Assembly (NCBI GenBank): GCA_963848355.1
Contig: CAWKDG010000001.1
Location: forward strand, 868,001 to 932,000
Direction: 5' to 3'
DNA: 64,000 nt
From: CAWKDG01 sp963848355
GTDB lineage: Bacteria > Actinomycetota > Acidimicrobiia > Acidimicrobiales > UBA8190
Notes under the pieces: model-generated
Databases searched by the model: none
Seen by the model: the letters and a program-made list of their open reading frames with translations, nothing else
Told to the model about the DNA's origin: nothing
In this document: in pieces, positions 1-9,051 of the stretch
Numbering within the stretch: position 1 is the first letter of the stretch
How the letters are laid out: each line of letters opens with the position of its first letter
Translations under genes and position numbers: made by a program

Positions 1-20
1 GGCAAGGTCGGTACGCACGA

Positions 21-1103
21 TTGCAGAGTGAGCAGGCCACTGTTACCCTCGCCAAGGTGTGGTCTTCCCGCGTCGGCGCGCGCTTGGTGAAGGCCCTGGG
101 CCGGCACAACGGGGGGCAAGGGCCACACGTGGCGGGCGAGCCCAATCCGACGCATCCTGACCTGATCGGCGAGTTCCGTTTCTTCGCCGTGATCAAGACC
201 TGGATGGACGAGGACATCATCGAGGCGACTGTGCGCAACGCCGTGGCGCAGGGCGCGGAAGCGGTCTTCCTCGTGGATAACGGAAGCACCGACGCCACCG
301 TGACGCGGGCGCAGGCGGCGGGGGCCGTCGTGGCCGACTGTTACGAGACCGACGTGTTCGAAGGCCGGATCTCGCAGATCCTCATCAACGCCGTCATCGC
401 CCGACAGTCACTGTCGAGCCGGGCCCCGTTCGTGTGGTGGCTGCTGCTCGACTCCGACGAATTTCCGGAGGGCCCCGAAGGCATGACGATCAAGCAGTAC
501 CTGGAGACGTTGGACCGGCGCTTCCGGCTCGTGGGCAGCCGTTACGTCAATCACCTGCCGTCGGAGAAGCCCGAGTACATTCCGGGGTTCCATCCCATCG
601 ATTTTCAACCGCTGTGCGTTCCCTTCGCTCCGCTCAGGCATCCCCCGTGCGCTCAGGGTCACTGGAAACATCCGGTGCAGCGCTTCGACCGCGACGGACT
701 GTTCGTGACGAGTGGAGAGGGATTCCACAGCGCCACCGTCCGGACGGGCGTACCGCTGGTGGAGCCGGTCGGCGGGATCATCACCCATCACTTTCAGTAC
801 CGTGACGAGGCGGTGACGCGGGCCAAGCTGGAGTTGACGTGCGGACCGGGCTCGACCCGTACCCAGTTGCACGAATCCATCGGGAACAAGGGCTTCGTCG
901 CTCGACGCCGCTCCATCGACGCCGTGTACGAGCACCGCTGGAGCGACGTCTCGAGCGTTCCCAACGTCCACGCGTCCGAGGGTGCCGACCCTCAGCCGTG
1001 GCCCCACCTCGAACGCGTTCGACGCTGGTACGACGTCGAAGAGATCGCGGCCGGTCGTCGACGCTGGGCCGCCCAGGCGGCCATCACCCGCGTGGCCGAC
1101 TGA
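21..1103 (+). CDS. Glycosyltransferase family 2-like protein, copy 1 (5' end uncertain)
   Basis: Predicted cytosolic glycosyltransferase of about 360 residues. The N-terminal half has the GT-A pattern: a TWMDED stretch, a LVDNGSTDAT nucleotide-binding segment near residue 95, and a LLLDSDEFPEG metal-binding DxD-like segment near residue 143. A close relative lies on the minus strand at 22938-23987; the two share long blocks such as TLDRRFRLVGS and FHP-(I/L)-(D/E)FQPLC. The assigned start is TTG at 21, but the frame stays open to the window edge, so the true start may lie outside. It is followed after 26 bases by a sulfotransferase on the same strand, which suggests a joint role in making a sulfated glycan. 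The acceptor and sugar donor cannot be told from sequence. Confidence 0.8.
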   Translation: MQSEQATVTLAKVWSSRVGARLVKALGRHNGGQGPHVAGEPNPTHPDLIGEFRFFAVIKTWMDEDIIEATVRNAVAQGAEAVFLVDNGSTDATVTRAQAAGAVVADCYETDVFEGRISQILINAVIARQSLSSRAPFVWWLLLDSDEFPEGPEGMTIKQYLETLDRRFRLVGSRYVNHLPSEKPEYIPGFHPIDFQPLCVPFAPLRHPPCAQGHWKHPVQRFDRDGLFVTSGEGFHSATVRTGVPLVEPVGGIITHHFQYRDEAVTRAKLELTCGPGSTRTQLHESIGNKGFVARRRSIDAVYEHRWSDVSSVPNVHASEGADPQPWPHLERVRRWYDVEEIAAGRRRWAAQAAITRVAD

Positions 1104-1129
1104 GCCCGGCGAGCCGGGACCGCGAGACC

Positions 1130-2215
1130 ATGGAGGAGTCGGGTCCCGCGCCTGACCAGCTCGCACCCGCGGTGTCGGGTCTCCGTCGACGGGTCGGGCG
1201 CGAGACGTACTTTCTGCGGCAGGCCGTGCGGCGCCCCAAGATGTTCAAACGCCGGGCGCGACGGACGCTGTCCCCGAAGGTCGCCTTCCTCGAGAGCAAT
1301 CACCACCCGAGCCGGTCTCTGCTGGTGGTCGGGAGTGCCCGCAGCGGGACGACGTGGTTGGCCGAGGTCCTGGCCGACTCGCTCCACGGCCGGCTCGTGT
1401 TCGAGCCCCTGCGTACCGAGACGGTCCCCCTGGCCCGACCCGTCCGCTTCGGCCACTTCCTCGATCCCGGCCGTGCGCCGGACCCGACCGTGGCGCACGT
1501 GCTCGACAAGATCATGGCCGGACGGGTACGCACCAGATGGACCGACGAGTACAACACTGTCCGCTTCGCCCGCTGCCGCGTAGTGAAGGAGATCCGGGCG
1601 ACCAACCTGCTGCCTTGGATCGTCCGCCGCTATCCCCGCACCCCCGTCGTCTACCTGCTGCGCCATCCGGTGCCGAGCTCCTGGTCGGTCGCCCAACTGG
1701 GCTGGCCCGACAAGCTCCAGCAGTTCCTCGGCCAGGAGTCGCTGATGCAGGGTCCGCTGGCACCGTTTGGCACCGTGATCGACGCGGCGGCGGGCTCCAC
1801 CGACCCTTTCCACCGGTTCGTCCTGCGCTGGTGCCTCGAGAACTTCGTGCCCACAGAGCTCTTGGATGCGGGTCAGGCCCACGTCGTGTTCTACGAGCAT
1901 CTGGTGGAGGATCCCCGGGCCGAGCTGGCCCGGCTGAGCGCGTTTCTCCGACGGTTCAGCCCCGGTACCTGGAACGTGCGGCTGGAGGGGGCCGATACCT
2001 TCTCGACGCCGTCGCACACCAACTACCGGGGTACCGACGTGGCATCGGGGTCCGACCGGTTGGACGACTGGGTCAGCGAGGTGTCCGCCCCTCAGGTCGA
2101 GGCGGCGCTGGCCTTGGTGAACGCCTTCGGCCTCGACCGCATCTACGGGGCGACGACGAGTCCGCGCATCGCTCCCGAGGCGGTGCTGGGTGGCCGCGGA
2201 AGGACGGATACCTAG
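1130..2215 (+). CDS. Sulfotransferase family protein
   Basis: Predicted PAPS-dependent sulfotransferase of 361 residues. The 5'-phosphosulfate loop is visible as GSARSGTTWLAE near residue 66, and the 3'-phosphate-binding region as VVYLLRHPVPSSWS near residue 175. The frame is open further upstream, but ATG 1130 lies just after the glycosyltransferase stop and gives a normal family length with the P-loop near residue 65, so I chose it. The stop TAG sits in the sequence CTAG, whose other strand supplies the stop of the convergent gene, so the two genes overlap by four bases. With the preceding glycosyltransferase it probably forms a two-gene unit that sulfates a glycan or glycolipid. Confidence 0.85.
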   Translation: MEESGPAPDQLAPAVSGLRRRVGRETYFLRQAVRRPKMFKRRARRTLSPKVAFLESNHHPSRSLLVVGSARSGTTWLAEVLADSLHGRLVFEPLRTETVPLARPVRFGHFLDPGRAPDPTVAHVLDKIMAGRVRTRWTDEYNTVRFARCRVVKEIRATNLLPWIVRRYPRTPVVYLLRHPVPSSWSVAQLGWPDKLQQFLGQESLMQGPLAPFGTVIDAAAGSTDPFHRFVLRWCLENFVPTELLDAGQAHVVFYEHLVEDPRAELARLSAFLRRFSPGTWNVRLEGADTFSTPSHTNYRGTDVASGSDRLDDWVSEVSAPQVEAALALVNAFGLDRIYGATTSPRIAPEAVLGGRGRTDT

Positions 2216-3168
2216 CGCGACGAACGGCGCACCAGGGCGGCGCGGATCTTCCAGAAGTCGGCGATCAAACGGACGCCACGTGAGCGCCGGAGCGAGGCGT
2301 GCGCGATCTGGAGTGTCTCGAGCTCCCGGGTCAAGGTGAGGACTTCGTCGACCCACTCCGGCTCCGGACCGAGGTCGGGACGTTGCCACGGCGTGTGCGT
2401 CCCCTGTCTCTGCCGCAGCACCTCGAAGAGCACGCGGGTCCCGGCCTCGGGGCCGAGGTCGGGCTCAGGTGCGCCGTGGTGATGACGGAGCTCGCGGTTC
2501 AGAAAGGCGGCGGCCGCGTCGAGACGCCCAGGGTCGACGTCCACGTTCACGTCGTGCAGGAAACGGACGAGCGCATGGCACCATGACGCCGGATCGCGCA
2601 AGACCGTGTCGAAATCCGCCGCCAGCGTGGGAATGCCCTCCAGGTTGTGGGTGGCGGCGCGTACATAACGTTCCCACGCCGCCAATCCGTGCACCATCGT
2701 GAGCCCACTGCGGGCCTGCAGCGACCGGGCCACCTCCACGGGGTCGCGGAAGATGAACACGGCGGCGACGGGGGGATCGATCACGGTCTGCCAGAAGGGA
2801 AGGGTGATACAGGACCGGGGATCCTTCCAGGCGATGGGCCGGGCCCCGAAGCTCGCCTTGAAACGAAGCGACGCTTCGGCCCGCATGTCGTCCAGCGACG
2901 GGTCGAGTTCCCAACCGTCGGCCAGAACGGGAGGTGAGAAGAGCAGGCCCCCGAAGCGATGCAGCAGCCGATTGTTCAGCCGCACGATGCTCCGGCTCTC
3001 CCAGTGGCCCTTTTCGTTGTCGGCGGTGGCGGGGACGAGGTCATCGTCCAGAGCCATTCCGAGGCCGAGTTGACCGAGGAGTCCGGCCGTCGCCGACGTC
3101 CCGCTGCGATGCATGCCGATGACATGGATGCAGACGTCCCCTGAGCCCGTCGAGCCCATCGAGGCCAT
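2212..3168 (-). CDS. Sulfotransferase-like protein (second, unrelated type)
   Basis: About 318 residues with a P-loop IGMHRSGTSATAGLL close to the N terminus and a later FIFRDPVEVARSL segment that fits the 3'-phosphate-binding motif of the sulfotransferase fold. It is clearly different from the sulfotransferase at 1130-2215. The frame is open 20 codons further up (to 3228), but ATG 3168, or ATG 3159 three codons later, puts the P-loop at the usual place near residue 18; no strong ribosome-binding site helps the choice. The C-terminal 60 residues are charged and probably helical. It converges on the neighbouring sulfotransferase, with stops overlapping in CTAG. Substrate unknown. Confidence 0.75.
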   Translation of the reverse strand: MASMGSTGSGDVCIHVIGMHRSGTSATAGLLGQLGLGMALDDDLVPATADNEKGHWESRSIVRLNNRLLHRFGGLLFSPPVLADGWELDPSLDDMRAEASLRFKASFGARPIAWKDPRSCITLPFWQTVIDPPVAAVFIFRDPVEVARSLQARSGLTMVHGLAAWERYVRAATHNLEGIPTLAADFDTVLRDPASWCHALVRFLHDVNVDVDPGRLDAAAAFLNRELRHHHGAPEPDLGPEAGTRVLFEVLRQRQGTHTPWQRPDLGPEPEWVDEVLTLTRELETLQIAHASLRRSRGVRLIADFWKIRAALVRRSSR

Positions 3169-3344
3169 CGGTCGGAGTATAAGCGAAGCGCCGCGTCGGC
3201 CCCGGGCCCGACACAGCCCCGACAGCAATCCTGCAGCGATCCTGCGGCGATCCTGCGGCGATCGGCAACGAAGAGGACGCGGCGCGCGGCATGATTGAAC
3301 AGAGCCCTCGGCGGATCGCCGGGGGGCATGACGACAGGACGACG

Positions 3345-6062
3345 ATGAGCACTGACAGCGACAGTATTTCGGCAGGTCAGAAGGTACGGAGGCGTGTCTC
3401 GATCGTTCCGCACACCCACTGGGACCGTGAGTGGTACGAACCGTTTCAGACCTTCCGCCTCCGCTTGGTGCACCTGGTCGACGGTCTGCTGGGCCTGCTC
3501 GAGAACGATCCGTCGTACGCCCGGTTCCTCCTCGACGGCCAGATGGCCGTGGTCGACGACTACCTCGAGATCAGGCCCGAGAACGAACAGAGGATCCGGA
3601 GCCTGGCCGCCGCCGGACGGCTCTCGATGGGGCCGTGGTACATCCTGATGGACGAATTCCTCGTCTCGGGCGAGACGATCATCCGGAACCTCCAGGCGGG
3701 ACTGGAACGAGGCGCCGCCTTCGGCGGAGCCACCGAGGTCGGCTACCTCCCCGACATGTTCGGGCACGTGGCCCAGATGCCCCAGATCCTGCGTCTGGCC
3801 GGCTTCGAGCACGCGGTGGTGTGGCGGGGGGTGCCGTCGATGATCGACAAGACGGGCTTCTGGTGGGAAGCGCCCGACGGCTCCACGGTGAGGGCCGAAT
3901 ACCTTCCGACCGGCTACGGCAACGGTGCGGCCATCCCCGACGATGCCAAGGAGCTCGTGCGGCGGATCGCCGACCACGAGAAGGAGATCGGTGACTTCCT
4001 CGTCGACGGTCTGCTGTTCATGAACGGGACGGACCACCAGGAGCCGCAGCCGTGGCTCGGTCGGGTCGTGGCCGAAGCCAACGCCCTGCAGGACGACTAC
4101 GTGCTCGAGGTGACGGCGCTGGCCGACTATCTGGCCACCACTCCGAGCGACGGGCTGCCCCGGTGGCAGGGCGAGCTGCGCTCGGGGGCACGGGCCGACC
4201 TGCTCATGGGGGTGGCCTCGAACCGGGTCGACGTGAAGCGGGAGGCGGCGCGTGCCGAACGGGCCCTCGAACGCAGGGCGGAGCCGTATTGCGCCCTCTA
4301 CCTCCCGGCACCGCAATGGCCCGGGGCCCTGTTCGACGTGGCCTGGAAGCAGGTGGTGCGCAACTCCGCTCACGACTCGGTCTGCGCCTGTTCGGTCGAC
4401 GAGGTCGTCGACGCCGTGCTCACTCGCTATGCCGAGGCGAGGCGGATCGGAGACGGGCTGGCCGACCAGGCCCTGCTGGCGCTGGCCCGCTCCCTCGCCG
4501 ACGCCGGGCCGGTGGTCGTGAACCCGTCGGCCCGTCAGCGCAGCGGCGTCGTCGAGATGGTCGTCGCCGGCGACGACCTCCCCGCCGACACCCAGGCCCT
4601 GCCCGAGGAGCCCGGCGCCTTCGGGATTCCCCGCGGGCTCGGCGCGCTCACCCTCGACGCCGCCACCGTGCGCACCATCCTGGGGATGCTCCCGGCCGGC
4701 AGCCAGATCGACGCCCACACGTGGATCCAAGGCGTGCAGGTCGAGGAGGACGAGACGGGGATCGAGATCACCATCGCCTTCGGCAGCGAAGAGCGCTTCG
4801 ACGTCCCGCTGGCCTCGATCAAGCAGGATCTGTACACACGCCTGGGAGCCCGACCCGACTCGGTGGTGCGGATCCGGATCGACCAGCCGCCGATCCGGCG
4901 GGTGCTGGCCCGCGTGTCGGACGTCCCCGGGTTCGGCTGGCGCAGCTGCACCCCGGCCGCCCTGAGCCACCCCGTCGCCGTCACCGACGGAGGGGAGACC
5001 GGGCCGGTCGTGTTCGACAACGGTCTCGTGTCGGTGGCCATCGACCGCGCCTCGGGGACGTTCGCTGTGAACGGCGTAGCCGGATTCGGGAAGTTGGTCG
5101 ACGGCGGTGACCACGGGGACTCGTACAACTACTCGCCGCCCGCCCGGGACCGTCTGGTGGACACGGCTGAGACCGTCTCCGTGGTCGTGGCCGACGAAGG
5201 CCCGGTCCGGGCCAGCGCCGTCATCACGGCCACCTACCTCTGGCCCGAGTACGTCGACGGCATGACCAGGGCACGCACGGGAGAGAAGGCGGTCGAGATC
5301 GCCACCACGGTCGAGATCCGGGCCGAGGAGCGCATCGTCCGGGTGCTCACGCGCTTCGTGAACCCCTGCCGCGACCACCGGCTCCGGGTGCACCTGCCCC
5401 TACCGGAACCGGCGGTGTCCTCCGAGGCCGAGTGCGCCTTCGCCGTCGTCCGGCGGGGGCTCACCGCCGAAGGGCGACCGGACGAGTTCGGTCTCCCCAC
5501 CTTCCCGTCGCGACGTTTCGTCTCGGCCGGCGGGCTCACGGTGGCCCACGAGGGCCTGCTCGAGTACGAGCTCGTGGACGTCGAGGGGGGATCGGCGCGC
5601 ACCCTGGCGTTGACGTTGCTGCGGTCGACGGGGATGCTCTCGCGTCTCGGGATGGCGTACCGTCCCCTGCCCGCCGGACCCCTCACGCCGGTGGACGGCC
5701 TCCAACTCCAGGGCCGTCCCATCGAGGCGCGCTACGCGCTGGCGGTGGGGTGCGACGACCCCTACGCCATGGCCGACGACGCCCTCCTCCCCCTCGAGAT
5801 GGTCTACGCCCCGGGGGGCGGAGGGCGAGCGACGCCAGGGAGCGCCCTCGACATCGAGGGGGCCGAGGTGTCGGCCGTGCGCCGTCAGGCGGGCCTGCTC
5901 GAGGTGCGCGTGTTCAATCCCACCGCACGGACGACGACCGTCCGGGTGGGCAGCCGCTCGGGTTGGCTCGTCGACCTGCGCGGACGCACCGTTGGCTCCT
6001 TCGACGGCTCGTTCGAGCTCGGCCCCTTCGGCATCGCCACGTTCCGCTCCCGCGACGACTGA
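3345..6062 (+). CDS. Glycoside hydrolase family 38 alpha-mannosidase
   Basis: A 905-residue GH38 enzyme, related to alpha-mannosidases and mannosylglycerate hydrolases, expected to remove alpha-mannose by a retaining mechanism with zinc. The zinc site is visible as PHTHWDREWYEPF near residue 22; the nucleophile segment is GYLPDMFGHVAQMPQ near residue 130; the late zinc histidine fits NSAHDSVCACS near residue 345. The C-terminal half is the expected beta-sandwich region. No signal peptide is seen, so it is probably cytosolic. I chose ATG 3345 because AGGAC lies about seven bases upstream; the frame stays open to 3291. It is divergent from the sulfotransferase at 2212-3168 and may process the same mannose-containing glycan. 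Confidence 0.88.
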   Translation: MSTDSDSISAGQKVRRRVSIVPHTHWDREWYEPFQTFRLRLVHLVDGLLGLLENDPSYARFLLDGQMAVVDDYLEIRPENEQRIRSLAAAGRLSMGPWYILMDEFLVSGETIIRNLQAGLERGAAFGGATEVGYLPDMFGHVAQMPQILRLAGFEHAVVWRGVPSMIDKTGFWWEAPDGSTVRAEYLPTGYGNGAAIPDDAKELVRRIADHEKEIGDFLVDGLLFMNGTDHQEPQPWLGRVVAEANALQDDYVLEVTALADYLATTPSDGLPRWQGELRSGARADLLMGVASNRVDVKREAARAERALERRAEPYCALYLPAPQWPGALFDVAWKQVVRNSAHDSVCACSVDEVVDAVLTRYAEARRIGDGLADQALLALARSLADAGPVVVNPSARQRSGVVEMVVAGDDLPADTQALPEEPGAFGIPRGLGALTLDAATVRTILGMLPAGSQIDAHTWIQGVQVEEDETGIEITIAFGSEERFDVPLASIKQDLYTRLGARPDSVVRIRIDQPPIRRVLARVSDVPGFGWRSCTPAALSHPVAVTDGGETGPVVFDNGLVSVAIDRASGTFAVNGVAGFGKLVDGGDHGDSYNYSPPARDRLVDTAETVSVVVADEGPVRASAVITATYLWPEYVDGMTRARTGEKAVEIATTVEIRAEERIVRVLTRFVNPCRDHRLRVHLPLPEPAVSSEAECAFAVVRRGLTAEGRPDEFGLPTFPSRRFVSAGGLTVAHEGLLEYELVDVEGGSARTLALTLLRSTGMLSRLGMAYRPLPAGPLTPVDGLQLQGRPIEARYALAVGCDDPYAMADDALLPLEMVYAPGGGGRATPGSALDIEGAEVSAVRRQAGLLEVRVFNPTARTTTVRVGSRSGWLVDLRGRTVGSFDGSFELGPFGIATFRSRDD

Positions 6063-6065
6063 TCC

Positions 6066-7328
6066 TCAGACGTCGTCGGGGCTCGCCGGCTCGACCGGTC
6101 CGCTTCCCGACAGCAGGCGCTCGCCTCGTTCACGGAGGGCGTCGAGCTCGTGGAGCACTTCGGAGAGTCGTTCCCATCGCCGCGAGACCCGCCGGTCGAG
6201 GGTCAACGGTTCCGAACCCGGACGGTGAAGGGCCCAGAGCTGGACGCGCCCAAGGTCCTTGACCAGGCGCGGCCGCAGCCTCTTGAAGGCGAACTCCCCC
6301 GCCGGTCCCTCGGCCGGATGGGCCTCGGCCAGCAACGCCGAGTGGAACTCGTCGGAGACGAGGACGCTCCCGGGGGCGGCGATGCCGGCGGCCCGGCTGG
6401 CCAGATTGACGACGGGACCGTAGAAATCGCCATCCTGGACGAGGACGGGACCGACGGCCAGAGCCACACGCACGTCGGACAGCAGTTCGTCGTCGGCATA
6501 GGCCTCGGCCAGGGCCAGCGCGATCCGGGCGGCATCGGAGGCGAGATCGGTCACGAACATGACCTCGTCGCCGATCATCTTCACCACCCGCCCCCCGCGC
6601 GCCGTCACCGTGTCGTGGGCCACGTCCTCGAACCGGCTGACGAGGGCGGCCAATTCCTCCTCCGACAACTGCTGGCTGAGCATGGTGAACCCGACCATGT
6701 CGGCGAAGCCGACACAGAGATCGGGGAGAGCGCCGGGGTCGTGGCGGCTCCGCAGAAGCATGGCGCGCCGGACCGAGGCCTGGACGTGCCGACGCCAGGC
6801 GAACTCCAGAAGGCGGGTCATGGCCGGGAGCGACCGGTCGGCCAATCGGACGAAGCGGTCGGCCGCCTCGACGCTCGACCCCACCCCTGACCCCGACGCT
6901 CCCATCATCCCCCGCACCGCCGGCGCCACTTCCGCTTCGGCGATGCGGGCCATCGAGGAACCGATGACACGGGCCAGCTGCAGGGCCGTGTCGACGTCGG
7001 CGGCACCGAGGTCGACCATGGTCTGGAGGATGCGGATGGCCTCGATGTCAAGGTCGGTGAAGATCCTGTCGTCGGCACTGACGTCGGCGAAACCGAGGGC
7101 GCGCCAGAACCGGCTCGCCATGTCCTCGGGCATGCCCGTTATCTCGGCCACCTCGCTCTGGGTGTAGCGCTCGCCGGGGACGAGGAGGCAGTCGACGACG
7201 AGCAGATCGAGGAGGTCCTCCTCCTCGGCCCGCGCGATCTCGTGCTCGGGAACACGGTGCTCGAGCAGGAACGCCCGCACGCGGCCCAGGGCGGCGGCGT
7301 GCGACACCGTCACGTCCGTCTCGGTCAC
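6066..7328 (-). CDS. Class III adenylate/guanylate cyclase with N-terminal regulatory domain
   Basis: 420 residues. The N-terminal 200 residues resemble the regulatory domain of actinobacterial cyclases of the Rv1264 type; the C-terminal half is a class III cyclase domain. Visible catalytic elements are FADMVGFT (metal Asp), GGRVVKMIGDEVMF (substrate Lys and second metal Asp) and DFYGPVVNLASR (transition-state Asn and Arg). All key positions appear intact, so it should be active, making cAMP or possibly cGMP. No membrane segment is seen. The start is GTG 7328, overlapping the gpsA stop as GTGA, so it is probably translationally coupled to gpsA. It ends three bases from the convergent GH38 gene. 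Confidence 0.85.
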   Translation of the reverse strand: MTETDVTVSHAAALGRVRAFLLEHRVPEHEIARAEEEDLLDLLVVDCLLVPGERYTQSEVAEITGMPEDMASRFWRALGFADVSADDRIFTDLDIEAIRILQTMVDLGAADVDTALQLARVIGSSMARIAEAEVAPAVRGMMGASGSGVGSSVEAADRFVRLADRSLPAMTRLLEFAWRRHVQASVRRAMLLRSRHDPGALPDLCVGFADMVGFTMLSQQLSEEELAALVSRFEDVAHDTVTARGGRVVKMIGDEVMFVTDLASDAARIALALAEAYADDELLSDVRVALAVGPVLVQDGDFYGPVVNLASRAAGIAAPGSVLVSDEFHSALLAEAHPAEGPAGEFAFKRLRPRLVKDLGRVQLWALHRPGSEPLTLDRRVSRRWERLSEVLHELDALRERGERLLSGSGPVEPASPDDV

Positions 7329-8377
7329 GCTCGTGGACCGAGATCGGCACCGCCGCGAGGCGGGCGACGCCGGGCCTCGAGACCGTCGAACTCCGCTTTG
7401 GCCGAACGGAGCATGAGAGCGGGGATCGTCTGCGCTGGAGACCGGGTGCCCTCGAGGACATCGACCACCTGCTGGGCAATGGGCATCTCGACACCCTGGG
7501 CGGCGGCCAGCTCGAGCAGCGGACGGGCGGTCTTCACGCCCTCGGCCACCATGCGCATGTCACCGAGGACGTCGTCGAGCGAGCGTCCCTGACCGAGGTG
7601 CTCACCCACCATCCGGTTCCGACTCAGCCTGCTGGTGCAGGTGGCCACCAGATCCCCGACCCCGGCGAGGCCGGCCATGGTCATGGGGTCACCCCCGAGG
7701 GCCACACCGAATCGGCCGAGCTCGGCCAGACCGCGGGTGATGAGGGCCGCCAACGACGAATCCCCCAGTCCGAGCCCCTGGATCATGCCGGCGGCGATGG
7801 CGAGGACGTTCTTGGTGGCGCCGGCCGTCTCGCAGCCGACGAGATCGGAATTCGTATAGACGCGGAAGGTGTCGGTGCGGAGGAGCTCCTGGACCTCACG
7901 GGCGATGGCGTCGCCGGTCATGGCCACCACCGTGGCGGCAGGCTGGCCGGCCACGATCTCGCGCGCCAGGTTCGGGCCGGTGAGGACACCAGCAGGATGG
8001 CCGGGCAGGACCTGGGCCACGACCTCGGTCATCCGCAGGTGCGTTCCTTGTTCGAGCCCTTTGGCCAGGCTGAGGACAGCGACACCCGGCCCCACGTGGG
8101 GGGCCAGGTCCATGAGGACGGCTCGAAAGCCGTGGGAGGGAACGGCCATGACGACGAGAGCGGCGCCGTCCACGGCCGCCGACAGCGACGTCGTGGCCCG
8201 CAGGTCCTCGGGGAGGACGAACCCCGGCAGATAGTCGGGATTCTCGTGACGGTGCTCGATGGCGTCGCCCAGCTCCGATCGACGAGCCCACAGGACGGTG
8301 GGAGCCGAGCGGGACGCGATGGCCGCCACCGTCGTCCCCCACGAGCCCGCCCCGATCACAGCGACCTTGTCGAGCAT
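7325..8377 (-). CDS. gpsA: NAD(P)-dependent glycerol-3-phosphate dehydrogenase
   Basis: 350 residues, the usual length. It makes sn-glycerol 3-phosphate from dihydroxyacetone phosphate for phospholipid synthesis. The N-terminal Rossmann motif is VIGAGSWGTTVA, followed by AVPSHGFR and the SLAKGLEQGT segment. The catalytic lysine lies in GATKNVLAIAAGM, and the substrate-binding region in TCTSRLSRNRMVG. The last 15 residues are an Arg/Pro/Gly-rich tail. It is divergent from cofC and is followed with a four-base overlap by the cyclase gene. Confidence 0.95.
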   Translation of the reverse strand: MLDKVAVIGAGSWGTTVAAIASRSAPTVLWARRSELGDAIEHRHENPDYLPGFVLPEDLRATTSLSAAVDGAALVVMAVPSHGFRAVLMDLAPHVGPGVAVLSLAKGLEQGTHLRMTEVVAQVLPGHPAGVLTGPNLAREIVAGQPAATVVAMTGDAIAREVQELLRTDTFRVYTNSDLVGCETAGATKNVLAIAAGMIQGLGLGDSSLAALITRGLAELGRFGVALGGDPMTMAGLAGVGDLVATCTSRLSRNRMVGEHLGQGRSLDDVLGDMRMVAEGVKTARPLLELAAAQGVEMPIAQQVVDVLEGTRSPAQTIPALMLRSAKAEFDGLEARRRPPRGGADLGPRA

Positions 8378-8427
8378 CCGCCAACCCTACGGCGTGACGT
8401 GGCGGAGGAGAACCGGCACGGCGGCCG

Positions 8428-8433
8428 TACACT
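8428..8433 (+). promoter_or_regulatory. -10 element of cofC, probable leaderless promoter
   Basis: TACACT lies eight bases before the GTG start of cofC. That distance puts the expected transcription start at or within a base or two of the GTG, so the mRNA is probably leaderless. No purine-rich ribosome-binding site lies in the gap, which supports this. Confidence 0.5.
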
Positions 8434-8440
8434 GGGCACC

Positions 8441-9046
8441 GTGACGACCGAAACGTCCGAGGTTCCCCGCCTCGTCGGTTGCGTCGTCCTCATCCCCGTG
8501 AAGGCTTTCGGCGCCGGCAAGGCTCGTCTGTCACCGACGTTGGACGCCAAGGGGAGGGCCGAGCTCTCCCGGATGATGGCGACCCGCGTGCTCGAAGCGG
8601 CCGCTCCCCTTCCGGTGGCCGTCGTCTGCGACGACGCCGAGGTCGCCTCGTGGGCCGTCGAGAACGGAGCCATGGTCTTGCCAGAACCTGGACGTGGCCT
8701 GAACGGGGCCGTGGAAGCGGGGGTCGCACGACTGGCCGCCCTCGGGGCGAGCGAGGTCCTGGTCGCTCACGCCGACCTCCCGATGGCCCACGGGCTGGCC
8801 CAACTGGCGGGATTCGACGGGGTGACGCTCGTGCCCGATCGGCGCGATGACGGTACCAACGTGGCCTGTGTGCCGGCCCACACCTCGTTCCGCTTCGCCT
8901 ACGGCCCCGGATCCTTCACCCGGCACCGGGCCGAGGCGGAGCTCCTGGGCCTCGAGTGCCGGGTGGTGCGGCAACCGGACCTGGCGTGGGACGTCGACGT
9001 CCCGGCGGACATCCCCGCCGAGTTCGTCCCGCCCGCTCTTCTCTGA
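8441..9046 (+). CDS. cofC: 2-phospho-L-lactate / phosphoenolpyruvate guanylyltransferase (F420 biosynthesis)
   Basis: 201 residues of the CofC/FbiD family, which activates phospholactate or phosphoenolpyruvate with GTP for coenzyme F420 assembly. The N-terminal nucleotidyltransferase motif is LIPVKAFGAGKARLSP; later segments are VAHADLPMAH (metal site) and FAYGPGSFTRH. I chose GTG 8441 because family homology begins a few codons later and a -10 hexamer sits just upstream; the upstream open frame runs antisense to gpsA and is not coding. In actinobacteria the product is often the phosphoenolpyruvate-using FbiD; the sequence alone does not settle the substrate. Confidence 0.88.
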   Translation: MTTETSEVPRLVGCVVLIPVKAFGAGKARLSPTLDAKGRAELSRMMATRVLEAAAPLPVAVVCDDAEVASWAVENGAMVLPEPGRGLNGAVEAGVARLAALGASEVLVAHADLPMAHGLAQLAGFDGVTLVPDRRDDGTNVACVPAHTSFRFAYGPGSFTRHRAEAELLGLECRVVRQPDLAWDVDVPADIPAEFVPPALL

Positions 9047-9051
9047 CGCCC

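Noticed and set aside
1009..1024. TCGAACGCGTTCGA palindrome resembling a LexA box
   Set aside because: The half-sites are separated by two bases instead of four and it lies inside the glycosyltransferase gene.
2976..5393. 805-codon minus-strand open frame opposite the GH38 gene
   Set aside because: High-GC shadow frame; the plus strand has intact GH38 motifs throughout.
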